64,000 nt of DNA, from NCBI RefSeq assembly GCF_025148125.1, contig NZ_CP102267.1, positions 1,498,501 to 1,562,500 of the forward strand, given 5' to 3'. Position 1 is the stretch's first letter. Each line of letters opens with the position of its first letter. Below, piece after piece: positions 53,766 through 62,411 of this stretch. A program made the position numbers and the translations under genes. The DNA is from Blautia wexlerae DSM 19850 (lineage in GTDB: Bacteria > Bacillota > Clostridia > Lachnospirales > Lachnospiraceae). The notes under the pieces were generated by a model that saw only the letters and a list, made by a program, of their open reading frames with translations, did no database searches and was not told the origin of the DNA.

Positions 53766-54482
53766 TTAACCGGAGTTAGAATCAAACATATATGAAAAAT
53801 AGGCATCTTTGAATGCAGAATAGTTATTTCTGGAAATAGGGACAGAGGAAATGCCGGTAGTGACCATAGTTCTTGTGAACTGTTTTATGTGCGACAGGTT
53901 TACAATATAGCTTCGGTGACATTTAAAGAATCCTTTTGCCGGAGTAAAGACCCCTTCACACTTTGCAAATAATTCGCGGATTTTTAAAGTAGTTCCATTT
54001 GAAAGGCAGACCAGAACCTGTTTATTCTGAGCTTCCAGATAATCTACATCATTGAGCGTAATTGAGCAGAATCCGTCTGCAGTATGTGCGACGAAAATTT
54101 TCGCCGGAACATGATAAGTTTTAAAAAAATCATCCATAACAGAAAAAAGTTTCAGAGTATTTACTGGTTTTAAAAGATAATGAAAAGCTTTTACATCATA
54201 GGAATCCAGGGCAAATTCTCTGGAAGAAGTCAAAAAAATCACAGGAACAGTCAGTCCCATGCTGCGTATTTCTCTTGCTGTATCTATGCCGTTTAATAAT
54301 GGCATGATGATGTCGAGAAAGATCAGATCTACCGGAATTGTCCGGAGAGCTGTTAACAGATCATCACCGTTGGAATATGGATACAGGGTAAGTGAAAAAT
54401 CATTTTTTTCCGCCCAGTGAGTCAGAAGTGAACTTAATTCCCGGGTAAAGAGTATTTCATCATCACAAATTGCAATATTCAT
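53766..54482 (-). CDS. LytTR-family response regulator
   Basis: The 238-residue protein has a receiver domain (AICDDEILFTREL, phospho-Asp in DLIFLDIIMP, Lys in YLLKPVNT) and a LytTR DNA-binding domain (VDYLEAQNKQVLVCLSNG, FFKCHRSYIVNLSHI). It is the partner of the GHKL kinase just upstream on the same strand; together they resemble AgrA/AgrC-type systems. A TTG four codons earlier is an alternative start. Confidence 0.92.
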   Translation of the reverse strand: MNIAICDDEILFTRELSSLLTHWAEKNDFSLTLYPYSNGDDLLTALRTIPVDLIFLDIIMPLLNGIDTAREIRSMGLTVPVIFLTSSREFALDSYDVKAFHYLLKPVNTLKLFSVMDDFFKTYHVPAKIFVAHTADGFCSITLNDVDYLEAQNKQVLVCLSNGTTLKIRELFAKCEGVFTPAKGFFKCHRSYIVNLSHIKQFTRTMVTTGISSVPISRNNYSAFKDAYFSYMFDSNSG

Positions 54483-54551
54483 AATTTTTATCAAAACCTT
54501 TCTGTGAGTGAATAAATGTTATGTATTGTATCCGGCAGTGGAAATCCTGTG

Positions 54552-55820
54552 TCAGATGATAATTCGCAGGACAAAGCAATGGTCCACGATAGAAAAATGA
54601 CATTGTCCATGCAATTGTTCCACATAATAAATAATACTCCTGACACCGATTCCATGCCCGTTTCTGGTAGAAACCGGAACTCCATCTACAAATGCCGGAA
54701 TTTTTTCTACGGGATTTTCCAGTTGGAACAGAATGTGATTCTTTTTCTGTGAAAGAGTAAGCCGGGCCCATTTTGAAGGTGATTCCAGCTGCTCCAGTGC
54801 ATGCATGGAGTTTTCCAGCGCATTGGACAGGATTGTACAGAGGGACAGATCGGAGCATGGAAGTTCTTTTCCTGTAGAAACATTGCATATAAGAGACAAT
54901 CCTCTGTCTGTGAAACGGGAATGATAAATGGAAAGCACAGAGTTCAGCATTTCATTTCCGGAATAGGCGGCGATGATCGTATCGTCATATGCAGAATTAA
55001 TTTCATGGATGTATTCCTGTGCTTTATCCGGATGTCCGTTTTGCAGCTGGGTCAGAATAATACTCAGATGGTGGCGCATATCATGCCGCAGGATCGCCAG
55101 TCTCTGGCTGCTGATCTTTACCTGTTCAATTTCGTTTTGCATGGATTGAAGCTGCATTTCACGAAGATTGCTGTATTGCGTTATCTCCTGTTTATTCTCA
55201 TATTCCTGAAAGTAGATGATGAGAAATACCAGGTAGGCAATGCAGAATGCAAATCCCATGAACTCAACAACTGCTTTATTTCCGGAATAAAGTAAAGTTG
55301 AAAACTTGGTGGAAGCATAATCAAAAACGTAATATACAAATGGCAGGAAACCGATGATGGAAAGCTCACGTGCATTCTTTGTAAAAATTGTTTTTGTAGA
55401 TCGAAATACATATCGATAAAGAAGGACAAAAGTTAAGGTTGTTGTTAAGATCCGCACAGAATAATAACACCACTGTAATCCTGTTATTGCCAAAGCGAAT
55501 AATCCGGTCCAGTTGCTTATCTGGCAACACAGATAGGCAGAAAAGACAGAAACAGCGGAAGAAATCAGAGGATACTTATAATGAACGGAGAGGAATAAAA
55601 CCAATGGAAAATGTACGATCAGAGGATAGGACATATTTGCAAGAGTTTCCCCAAATAATGCCAGATCAATTACATATAACAGTCCCTGCCCTAAAAATAA
55701 CAGAAACATAGTCAGGATATTTTTTCTGATCGGTTTGATCCCAAGAAAAAATGCAGAACAGTAAATTCCAAAGAGCATGGTAGTGACACCATGAACAGTA
55801 GATAAAATCTGTTCAGACAT
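54552..55820 (-). CDS. GHKL sensor histidine kinase (AgrC-like)
   Basis: The 422-residue membrane kinase has about six hydrophobic helices (residues 5-215), a dimerisation helix with the phospho-acceptor RHDMRHHLSII near 250, and a GHKL ATPase with N box LSNALENSMHAL and G box GHGIGVRSI. It starts at the ATG after GGAGGTG. No autoinducer-peptide gene is obvious next to it, so the signal is unknown. Confidence 0.9.
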   Translation of the reverse strand: MSEQILSTVHGVTTMLFGIYCSAFFLGIKPIRKNILTMFLLFLGQGLLYVIDLALFGETLANMSYPLIVHFPLVLFLSVHYKYPLISSAVSVFSAYLCCQISNWTGLFALAITGLQWCYYSVRILTTTLTFVLLYRYVFRSTKTIFTKNARELSIIGFLPFVYYVFDYASTKFSTLLYSGNKAVVEFMGFAFCIAYLVFLIIYFQEYENKQEITQYSNLREMQLQSMQNEIEQVKISSQRLAILRHDMRHHLSIILTQLQNGHPDKAQEYIHEINSAYDDTIIAAYSGNEMLNSVLSIYHSRFTDRGLSLICNVSTGKELPCSDLSLCTILSNALENSMHALEQLESPSKWARLTLSQKKNHILFQLENPVEKIPAFVDGVPVSTRNGHGIGVRSIIYYVEQLHGQCHFSIVDHCFVLRIII

Positions 55821-55882
55821 AACAGCACCTCCGTCTGATAAGGATTGATAAAATTTATCATCAAAATGTTGTATATATATCA

Positions 55883-55911
55883 AGTATAAAAGATTTCAAA
55901 TTTAAAGACAA
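55883..55911 (-). promoter_or_regulatory. Promoter for the two-component pair
   Basis: On the minus strand TTGTCT and TATACT are 17 bp apart, about 65 bp before the kinase ATG. Confidence 0.55.
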
Positions 55912-56090
55912 CCTTTTTCCATACCATTCACGCCATATAATTACTGTTCGCGTGAAAGAGAAAAAATGCTGTTGTTCTGTGTTATAATCAGTCTATAAAG
56001 GAATATCGAAAAAACATACGAGGAAGGAGATGAAAGAGAGAACATATTTAACGATATACCGGCGCTAGATGAAAAAAGAAAAACAGAAGA
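55912..56090. other. Intergenic region with possible short transcript
   Basis: A plus-strand TATAAT (55983) lies 108 bp before a strong terminator (56091). In between is a mini-frame MKERTYLTIYRR after GGAAGGAG, too close for good initiation. It may produce a small RNA, or the terminator may only serve the opposite gene. Confidence 0.3.
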
Positions 56091-56131
56091 AAAACAGACC
56101 TGATGGAGAAGTACCATGCAGGTCTGTTTTT
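56091..56131. terminator. Bidirectional intrinsic terminator
   Basis: AAAACAGACCTG pairs with CAGGTCTGTTTT, T's follow on both strands. It terminates the minus-strand regulator gene that stops at 56151. Confidence 0.85.
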
Positions 56132-56150
56132 ATATCATTCTTTCCTGTTT

Positions 56151-56783
56151 TTACTTATTTACATCAATATAACTGTACAATGTATATTTGGAGATTCCGA
56201 AATAATTTGCAACCTTATCTCCGGATTTGGTAATAAGGAAAGCACCTGCATCATTTAAGAACTGAATAGCAGTAACCTTATCCTCCTTATTCATTAAAGG
56301 AACAGGTTTGCCTACCAGAGCTACAGATTCTTCGATCAGATGATCAAGAAGATCATTGACATTATGAGTGATCTCTTTGGGCTTCTCTTCCTTATTTTCC
56401 GGAGTGACAAGAGAATGAAGGGCAGATTCGATCATAGTAAGCTTGGTAATGTCATAATTGATTCCGAAAACATAATGAAGGGTACCATCGTCATCATGAA
56501 TGTAGGAAGTGCTGCACTTCAGGATCTTGCCGTCTGCTGTTTTCATCAGATAACCGGTATGGTCTTCGGGGGTTGCTCCTTTTTCCTGATTGCGGATCGC
56601 ATCAAAAACAGCATTGGATGGTCCGTCTCCGATATCTCTGTTTGTAACATGACCATTTACGATGTAGACGATGGAATGTTCCGGCTCCGAAGTTTTCAGA
56701 TCATGGATTACCACTTCACAGTCAGGTCCGAACTGGGAAGCAAGATCAGTAGCGATTTGTTTTAACACAGTAAGTCGTCCCAT
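56151..56783 (-). CDS. PAS-domain HTH regulator (YheO/DauR-like)
   Basis: The 210-residue protein has a YheO-type PAS domain (LKQIATDLASQFGPDCEVVIHDLKT, HVTNRDIGDGPSN, LKCSTSYIHDDDG) and a C-terminal HTH (AGAFLITKSGDKVANYFGISKYTLYSYI). DauR-like proteins control catabolism of amino acids and similar compounds. It is divergent from the hydantoinase gene, whose leader has an 11-bp inverted repeat, so it may regulate it. Start after GGAGGAAATCAA. Confidence 0.85.
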   Translation of the reverse strand: MGRLTVLKQIATDLASQFGPDCEVVIHDLKTSEPEHSIVYIVNGHVTNRDIGDGPSNAVFDAIRNQEKGATPEDHTGYLMKTADGKILKCSTSYIHDDDGTLHYVFGINYDITKLTMIESALHSLVTPENKEEKPKEITHNVNDLLDHLIEESVALVGKPVPLMNKEDKVTAIQFLNDAGAFLITKSGDKVANYFGISKYTLYSYIDVNK

Positions 56784-56820
56784 TTGATTTCCTCCTATTA
56801 ATATAACTTTTAAACGGATC

Positions 56821-56910
56821 ATAACCGAATCGGGCGGGGCTTCTATAGTCTGAGCAGTAACAGTCATTCGATTATGAGCATGTAGTAAAGCGGATAAATT
56901 TATCCGTCAA
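56821..56910 (+). repeat. Structured intergenic repeat, diverged copy 5
   Basis: It keeps ATAACCGAATC at the start and ATTCGATTATGAGCA, AAAGCGGATAAATTTATCCG at the end, but the central hairpins are lost or scrambled. Same orientation as the other copies, here upstream of a minus-strand gene. Confidence 0.6.
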
Positions 56911-57038
56911 AACGTTCAGTGCAGACACATGGAAACTGCACATTTTTTATATTCTATCATAAAAAAAAGGAAATAAAAAGAGCCTAAAAAAAATAAATGT
57001 GAATACCTTAAAAAATTTGTGATTATAATCATAAATCA

Positions 57039-57067
57039 TTGAAGTGATATAGGAATCGTGGTATATT
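57039..57067 (+). promoter_or_regulatory. Promoter for the hydantoinase gene
   Basis: TTGAAG and TATATT are 17 bp apart, about 80 bp before the start codon. Confidence 0.55.
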
Positions 57068-57085
57068 TTAAACATGAGAATTGCG

Positions 57086-57123
57086 ATAAGTTAGGGGTAA
57101 AATACTTTTTGTCCCTAACTTAT
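57086..57123 (+). promoter_or_regulatory. Inverted repeat in the hydantoinase leader
   Basis: ATAAGTTAGGG and CCCTAACTTAT, 11 bp perfect, 16-base spacer, ending 25 bp before the start. It could be an operator or an RNA hairpin. Confidence 0.6.
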
Positions 57124-57148
57124 AATAAAGAAAGGGGTGTCAGAAACA

Positions 57149-58519
57149 GTGAAAACTTTACTGAAGAATGGTACAGTAGTAGCGGGGGATATGTCTGTTA
57201 TAGAAGATGTTCTTATAGATGGAGAGAAGATTGTAAAAGTAGGCCGGAATCTGGAAGCAGAGGATGCACAGGTAGTTGATGTAAACGGTAAGCTGCTTTT
57301 TCCGGGATTTATAGACGGACATACACATTTTGACCTGGAAGTGGCAGGAACAGTGACGGCAGATGATTTTGAAACAGGAACAAGAGCTGCCATTGCAGGA
57401 GGAACAACTCTGGTGATCGATTATGCGTCTCAGGATAAAGGTGGTCATACGCTGAAGGAAGGCCTTGAGAAGTGGCATAAGAAAGCAGATGGGAAATGTT
57501 CCTGTGATTATTCTTTCCATATGTCTGTTGTGGAATGGAATGAGGAAACTGAGAGAGAAATACAGGATATGATCAATGAAGGGATTACCAGTTTTAAGCT
57601 TTACATGACTTATCCGGCAATGATCGTAGATGACGGTGACCTTTATAAGATTATTAAGAAATTAAATGAATACGGATGTTTTGCAGGGGTACATTGTGAG
57701 AATGCAGGGGCAATCGATGCGTTGATCGCAGAAGCCAAAAAAGAGGGACGTCTGGGACCTGAGAATCACCCGTTGGTGCGTCCGGATATTATGGAGGCAG
57801 AGGCAGTTCACCGCCTTCTTGTGATCGCAGATGCAGCAGATGCTCCTGTAATGGTAGTACATCTTACAAACCGGAAAGCATTTGAAGAAGTGATGCGTGC
57901 CAGAATGAACGGACAAAAGGTATATGCGGAAACCTGTCCGCAGTATCTGCTTCTGGATGACAGTGTATATTCAAAACCGGATTTTGAAGGTGCCAAATAC
58001 GTGTGTGCACCTCCAATCCGTAAGAAAGCAGATCAGGACTGCCTGTGGAAAGCACTGGCGAATGATCAGATCCAGACGGTTGCAACTGACCAGTGCAGCT
58101 TTACAATGGAGCAGAAAGCTCTTGGTAAAGATGATTTCACGAAGATTCCGGGAGGGCTGCCGGGAGTACAGACGAGAGGAACTCTGCTTTATACATACGG
58201 TGTACGCACAGGCAGGATCACGCAGGAACAGATGTGCCGTCTGTTAAGTGAGAATGCAGCTAAACTTTACGGAGTGTATCCCAATAAGGGCGTGATACGT
58301 GAGGGAAGTGATGCAGATATTGTTGTATTTGATCCTGAGAAGGAAAGCGTTATCTCTGCAAAGACACATCTGTATCATACGGATAATAATCCATATGAGG
58401 GATTTAAGCTTCATGGAGATATTGACAGCGTATATTTAAGAGGAGCTCATGTGGTGCAGGATGGAAAAGTAATTCTGGAGAAAACAGGAAAATATATTAA
58501 ACGCGGTAATAAGCAGTGA
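57149..58519 (+). CDS. hydA: Dihydropyrimidinase / D-hydantoinase family amidohydrolase
   Basis: The 456-residue TIM-barrel enzyme has the binuclear metal site: GFIDGHTHFDLEV (HxH, 56-58 region), the carboxylated Lys in SFKLYMTYPA, His in AGVHCENAG and VVHLTNRK, and Asp in ATDQCSF. It opens cyclic amides such as dihydropyrimidines, hydantoins or purine-breakdown intermediates. Next to yedF and xdhC this suggests a purine/hydantoin pathway linked to selenium-dependent molybdenum hydroxylases. The GTG nine bases after AAAGGGG is chosen as start. Confidence 0.92.
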   Translation: MKTLLKNGTVVAGDMSVIEDVLIDGEKIVKVGRNLEAEDAQVVDVNGKLLFPGFIDGHTHFDLEVAGTVTADDFETGTRAAIAGGTTLVIDYASQDKGGHTLKEGLEKWHKKADGKCSCDYSFHMSVVEWNEETEREIQDMINEGITSFKLYMTYPAMIVDDGDLYKIIKKLNEYGCFAGVHCENAGAIDALIAEAKKEGRLGPENHPLVRPDIMEAEAVHRLLVIADAADAPVMVVHLTNRKAFEEVMRARMNGQKVYAETCPQYLLLDDSVYSKPDFEGAKYVCAPPIRKKADQDCLWKALANDQIQTVATDQCSFTMEQKALGKDDFTKIPGGLPGVQTRGTLLYTYGVRTGRITQEQMCRLLSENAAKLYGVYPNKGVIREGSDADIVVFDPEKESVISAKTHLYHTDNNPYEGFKLHGDIDSVYLRGAHVVQDGKVILEKTGKYIKRGNKQ

Positions 58520-58548
58520 ATATAAAGAATAACAAGAGGTGACAGAAA

Positions 58549-59163
58549 ATGAAACATGAAGTAAATGCAATGGGAAAACAGTGCCCGATTCCGGTAGTGA
58601 TGACAAAGAAGGTTATTGATAATGCGGCAGTCGGTGATGAGATTGAAATTCTGATCGATAATGAAACCGCAGTGAATAATCTGAGCAGACTTGCAAATAA
58701 AACAGGCTGTACGTTTGTATCTGAAAAACTGGGAGACAAAAAGTATCAGGTGAAGATGGCAGTAAAGACTGAACAGACAGGTGGTACCTTGGAAGAAGAG
58801 GAATTTGTCTGCGAAGCACCGCATAAAAAAGTGACGGTAGCGGTAATCTCCTCAAATGTTATGGGAAATGGTGATGATGAACTGGGAAAGATTTTGATCA
58901 AAGGATTTATCTATGCCCTTTCTCAGATGGAAACACATCCGGATACAATCCTTTTCTATAATGGAGGTGCAAAACTTACAACAGAAGACTCTGAAAGTTT
59001 GGAAGATCTGAAAAAGATGGAAGAAGAGGGCGTGGAAATCCTGACCTGCGGTACCTGCCTGAAGCATTATGGACTGATGGAGAAACTGATGGTTGGAAAA
59101 GTTACCGATATGTATACGATTGCAGAGCGTATGACAGGTGCAGATAAGGTGATTCGTCCGTAA
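58549..59163 (+). CDS. yedF: YedF, sulfurtransferase-like selenium metabolism protein
   Basis: The 204-residue protein is a fusion of a TusA/SirA domain (NAMGKQCPIPVVMTKKVID, Cys13 in CPxP) and a DsrE-like domain (AVISSNVMGNGDDELGKILIKGFIYAL, ILTCGTCLKHYGL). YedF genes track with selenium-dependent molybdenum hydroxylases and are thought to handle selenium delivery. It is 29 bp after hydA and probably in the same transcript. Confidence 0.93.
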   Translation: MKHEVNAMGKQCPIPVVMTKKVIDNAAVGDEIEILIDNETAVNNLSRLANKTGCTFVSEKLGDKKYQVKMAVKTEQTGGTLEEEEFVCEAPHKKVTVAVISSNVMGNGDDELGKILIKGFIYALSQMETHPDTILFYNGGAKLTTEDSESLEDLKKMEEEGVEILTCGTCLKHYGLMEKLMVGKVTDMYTIAERMTGADKVIRP

Positions 59164-59174
59164 GAAAATGAAGG

Positions 59175-59208
59175 CCATCATATCTGAGAAAAAAGACAGA
59201 TATGATGG
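59175..59208. terminator. Terminator between convergent yedF and symporter
   Basis: CCATCATATCTG and CAGATATGATGG form a perfect 12-bp stem; TATTTTG follows. Confidence 0.8.
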
Positions 59209-59220
59209 TATTTTGAACTT

Positions 59221-60432
59221 TTATTGCAATTTCTGTTCTCTGATATTGTGGTATCTGGCATATCCGGTAAGAATCAGAGTCAGGGCACCATCGCCTGTTA
59301 CGTTACAGGCTGTCCCAAAACTGTCCTGAAGGGCAAAGATAGTCAGCATCAGAGCTGTAGCAGAATCGCCGAATTTCAGGATACCGGTGATAATACCGAG
59401 AGATGCCATAACAGTGCCTCCCGGTACACCCGGAGCACCAATGGCAAAAATTCCAAGCAGGACACAGAAAAGAGCCATGGCCCCCGGCGCAGGAACTGCA
59501 CCATAAAGAATTTTGGAGATTGCCATACAGAAGAATACTTCTGTGAGGACAGAACCACAGAGATGAATATTGGCAAACAGCGGAATACCAAAATCTACCA
59601 GATCCTTTCGGAGAGGTTTTGCCCTGTGTGCGCATTGGAGGGCGACCGGCAGTGTGGCAGCAGATGACATGGTACCTATGGCTGTGAGGTAGGCGGGACC
59701 ATAATGTTTCACAACTTTCAGAGGATTTTCTCTGGAATAAATTCCTGCAAGTATATATAGAAGAGCTATCCAGATAAAATGTCCGATCAGAACAATGACG
59801 ATTACCTGAAGGAATACAGGAAGCTGTCTGGTGATTGTTCCTTCGTATGCCAGTGAACAGAAAGTCAGTCCGATGAAGTATGGGAGAATCGGAATAATGA
59901 CTCTTGATACAATAGCCAGTATGATCTTCTGGAATTCTTCAAGAAAAGAAGAAATCAGACTGGCTTTTGTCCATGCAGATGCAAGTCCCAGCATAATGGC
60001 CAGTACAAGTGCACTCATGACAGGCATTATCTGTGGAATGGAAAGTTCAAAAACTACATCCGGCAAAGCTTTGAGATGACTGGCAGTGGAGCTGAAGGAC
60101 AAATGTGGGATCAGCAGGTATCCGGATAATGCAGAGAATAAAGCAGCTCCCAGTGAGGAAGCATAGGCAATACTGACTGCAACACCTAACATTCTGGAAG
60201 CATTGTTTCCGAGTCTGGTAATAGATGGTGCGATAAATCCAATGATGATCAGCGGAACAGAAAAGCTGATCAGCTGACCAAGAATATACTTCGATGTTAC
60301 AACCACATTCAGTACTGCAGTCGTAATGGCAGATTCATCTATTATATTAAGAAGAAGTCCGATACAGATTCCAAAAGCCACGCCGACAAGCAGTCTGAAG
60401 GGCAGACTGTGTAGAAAAAAGTTTTTTTTCAT
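59221..60432 (-). CDS. Dicarboxylate/amino acid:cation symporter (DAACS)
   Basis: The 403-residue membrane protein has about eight helices and two hairpin loops. Recognisable parts: GVAFGICIGLLLN, GQLISFSVPLIIIGFIAPSI, and the substrate region GTMSSAATLPVALQCA, GTACNVTGDGALTLIL (usual NMDGT-like site altered). It likely takes up an amino or dicarboxylic acid with sodium. GGGGGATTATT precedes the ATG. It is divergent from xdhC and convergent with yedF. Confidence 0.9.
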   Translation of the reverse strand: MKKNFFLHSLPFRLLVGVAFGICIGLLLNIIDESAITTAVLNVVVTSKYILGQLISFSVPLIIIGFIAPSITRLGNNASRMLGVAVSIAYASSLGAALFSALSGYLLIPHLSFSSTASHLKALPDVVFELSIPQIMPVMSALVLAIMLGLASAWTKASLISSFLEEFQKIILAIVSRVIIPILPYFIGLTFCSLAYEGTITRQLPVFLQVIVIVLIGHFIWIALLYILAGIYSRENPLKVVKHYGPAYLTAIGTMSSAATLPVALQCAHRAKPLRKDLVDFGIPLFANIHLCGSVLTEVFFCMAISKILYGAVPAPGAMALFCVLLGIFAIGAPGVPGGTVMASLGIITGILKFGDSATALMLTIFALQDSFGTACNVTGDGALTLILTGYARYHNIREQKLQ

Positions 60433-60514
60433 AATAATCCCCCTTTTTCTGTCAATTATAATATATAATGATGTCATGGTCAAAAGGTATTTTATATCGA
60501 AACAGGAGAGAGTT

Positions 60515-61510
60515 ATGTACAGAAAAATTTATCAAATTTTGGAAGAAACAGGAAAAGTAAAAACAGCAATGGTTTTAAACGGGAATCATAAGGGCGAAAA
60601 ATGTCTGATAAAAGAAAACCATTGTTTATCATCCGATGAAAATACAGCAGATTTCTGGAAAAAATATGAAGCTGATCTGGCGGAGTGCCAGGAGACAAAA
60701 GTTATTCATATGGGAGATGTAGATTTCTTTGTGGAAATTTATGTGAAAAATCCGCAGCTTATCATTTTTGGAGGCGGACATGTTTCGCAGCCTGTTGCAA
60801 AAATCGGAAAAATGTTGGGATTTCATGTGACTGTTATGGATGACAGAGAAGATTTTGTGACTTCAGAGAGATTTCCGGATGCCGATCGGCTGATCAAAGG
60901 CAGCTATGATAAACTTTCAGACAAAATACCGGCCTATGAAAATGCTTATTATGTGATCGTGACAAGAGGTCATCTCGGAGACAGTGCCTGTGCCAGACAG
61001 ATCCTGAGACGCCCTTATACTTATCTGGGAATGATCGGCAGTAAAAATAAGGTAAAACTGACCAGAGAAAAATTACTCGGAGAAGGTTTCAGCGAAGAAC
61101 AGCTCAACAGTATCCATGCACCGATTGGATTGCCGATCGGAGGACATATGCCGGCAGAGATTGCTGTAAGTATTGCTGCGGAGATCGTTCAGGAAAAGAA
61201 CAGGTATGATGTTTCTTATATTGATGGAGCTGTGGAGGATGCTGTCAGGAAAAAAGAAAATGGAATTATGATCACGATCATATCCAAGAGTGGTTCTTCT
61301 CCAAGAGGGACAGGAAGTAAAATGTTTATTGATAAAGACGGGAATTCATATGGAAGCATCGGAGGCGGAAATGTAGAATTTCAGGCTTTGAAATATGCGC
61401 CAGAAGCGCAGCATGGTGAAATCAGAAAATATAATCTGTCTAACCAGGGCGGTGCGAATCTGGGAATGATCTGTGGCGGCGAGGTGGAAGTCCTTTATGA
61501 ATTGTTGTAG
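60515..61510 (+). CDS. xdhC: XdhC-family molybdenum hydroxylase maturation factor
   Basis: The 331-residue protein has a Rossmann XdhC_C domain (LIIFGGGHVSQPVAKIGKMLGFHVTVMDDRE near 85-115; GMIGSKNKV; HAPIGLPIGGHMPAEIAVSIAAEI) followed by a CoxI-type domain (IISKSGSSPRGTGSKMFIDKDG, GSIGGGNVE). In ordinary XdhC the CoxI part comes first; this reversed order is seen in Clostridia selenium-related clusters. It helps sulfurate and insert molybdenum cofactor. No hydroxylase gene is in the window. Confidence 0.88.
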   Translation: MYRKIYQILEETGKVKTAMVLNGNHKGEKCLIKENHCLSSDENTADFWKKYEADLAECQETKVIHMGDVDFFVEIYVKNPQLIIFGGGHVSQPVAKIGKMLGFHVTVMDDREDFVTSERFPDADRLIKGSYDKLSDKIPAYENAYYVIVTRGHLGDSACARQILRRPYTYLGMIGSKNKVKLTREKLLGEGFSEEQLNSIHAPIGLPIGGHMPAEIAVSIAAEIVQEKNRYDVSYIDGAVEDAVRKKENGIMITIISKSGSSPRGTGSKMFIDKDGNSYGSIGGGNVEFQALKYAPEAQHGEIRKYNLSNQGGANLGMICGGEVEVLYELL

Positions 61511-61529
61511 ATAAACACAGAACCTACAG

Positions 61530-61556
61530 CGTTACTGAGAACGGAGTGAACAGTAA
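61530..61556. repeat. GTTACTG...CAGTAAC repeat remnant
   Basis: GTTACTGAGAACGGAG followed by GTGAACAGTAAC: a minimal 27-bp form of the MITE-like family, with GCAGCAATTCCGCGCAAATG behind it. Confidence 0.5.
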
Positions 61557-61614
61557 CCCTGCAGCAATTCCGCGCAAATGGAAGAAAGCAGACAAAGCAG
61601 GACAAAACGCATAC

Positions 61615-61643
61615 TTGAATTATCTGTAAGAATCGTGTATATT
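61615..61643 (+). promoter_or_regulatory. Promoter for the SH3 lipoprotein
   Basis: TTGAAT and TATATT, 17 bp apart, 67 bp before the start. Confidence 0.5.
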
Positions 61644-61710
61644 AATACATAAAGCGAACACAGAAAACACGAGGGGACAGAAGCGTGTTTGATAAAGGAG
61701 GAAACTACTT

Positions 61711-62193
61711 ATGAAGAAATCACTTTGGCTGGTTCTTGTACTGGGACTTGCATTTGCTGCTCAGGGATGCGGATTTGATCCTACTATTGATTCCAGCGTT
61801 ATGATCGTTAAAGTAACACCAACACCGGAAGTCACACCTACTCCTGAGGCTTCAGAGGCAACACCAACACCGGAAGCAACACCAACGCCGGCAGCAGAGC
61901 AGACAGCCAGTGGTGTAAAAGTAGAAGTGAAATCCGGTACCTATTATGCGTCATCAGAATTAAATCTTCGTTCTGATGCAAGTTCAGATGCAGATCTGAT
62001 TTCAAGTGTGGCAGCCGGAACTCAGCTGAACAGTACAGGTGTATGCGAGAATGGATGGATTCGTGTGGATTATAATGGACAGACCTGTTATGCAAGCGGA
62101 GATTTTGTGACAACAACAGCTCCGGCAGCAGACGCAGGTGAGACTGCAGCAGATACATCAGCAGATACGTCTTATGATGAAAGTGCAGAATAA
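61711..62193 (+). CDS. SH3b-domain lipoprotein
   Basis: The 160-residue protein has a lipoprotein signal (KKSLWLVLVLGLAFAAQGC, lipobox Cys20), a Pro-Thr-Glu repeat linker (PTPEVTPTPEASEATPTPEA) that probably spans the wall, and a bacterial SH3 domain (YYASSELNLRSDASSDADLI, GTQLNSTGVCENGWIRVDYNGQTCYASGDF). It is likely anchored outside the membrane and binds cell-wall peptides. AAGGAGG precedes the ATG. Confidence 0.88.
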   Translation: MKKSLWLVLVLGLAFAAQGCGFDPTIDSSVMIVKVTPTPEVTPTPEASEATPTPEATPTPAAEQTASGVKVEVKSGTYYASSELNLRSDASSDADLISSVAAGTQLNSTGVCENGWIRVDYNGQTCYASGDFVTTTAPAADAGETAADTSADTSYDESAE

Positions 62194-62293
62194 TCTGATG
62201 ATATAAAAATTTGTATCAGTCCTCTTTGAATATATTTCTATGAGAGGTACAATAAAGGCTTTTTTGGAAAAATGTTGACAAAAATGTATAAGT

Positions 62294-62342
62294 AAAAGCA
62301 GAAGCTGCAGGGGATAATGACCTGTCAGCTTCTGCTTTTTTT
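62294..62342. terminator. Intrinsic terminator between lipoprotein and luxS
   Basis: AAAAGCAGAAGCTG pairs with CAGCTTCTGCTTTT, seven T's follow; usable from both sides. Confidence 0.88.
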
Positions 62343-62411
62343 GTCTGAAAAATACGATAGAAATCTTTTTCGGTGTGTTGTTTATGAGGATTGCTGTAAT
62401 ACTGTAGAATG

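Noticed and set aside
55912..56090. AgrD-like autoinducer peptide gene
   Set aside because: The only short frame is 12 codons without the AgrD pattern, and its ribosome site is too close to the ATG.
61810..61905. Tandem repeat array (ACACCAACACCGGAAG)
   Set aside because: It encodes the Pro-Thr-Glu linker of the lipoprotein, ordinary low-complexity coding sequence.
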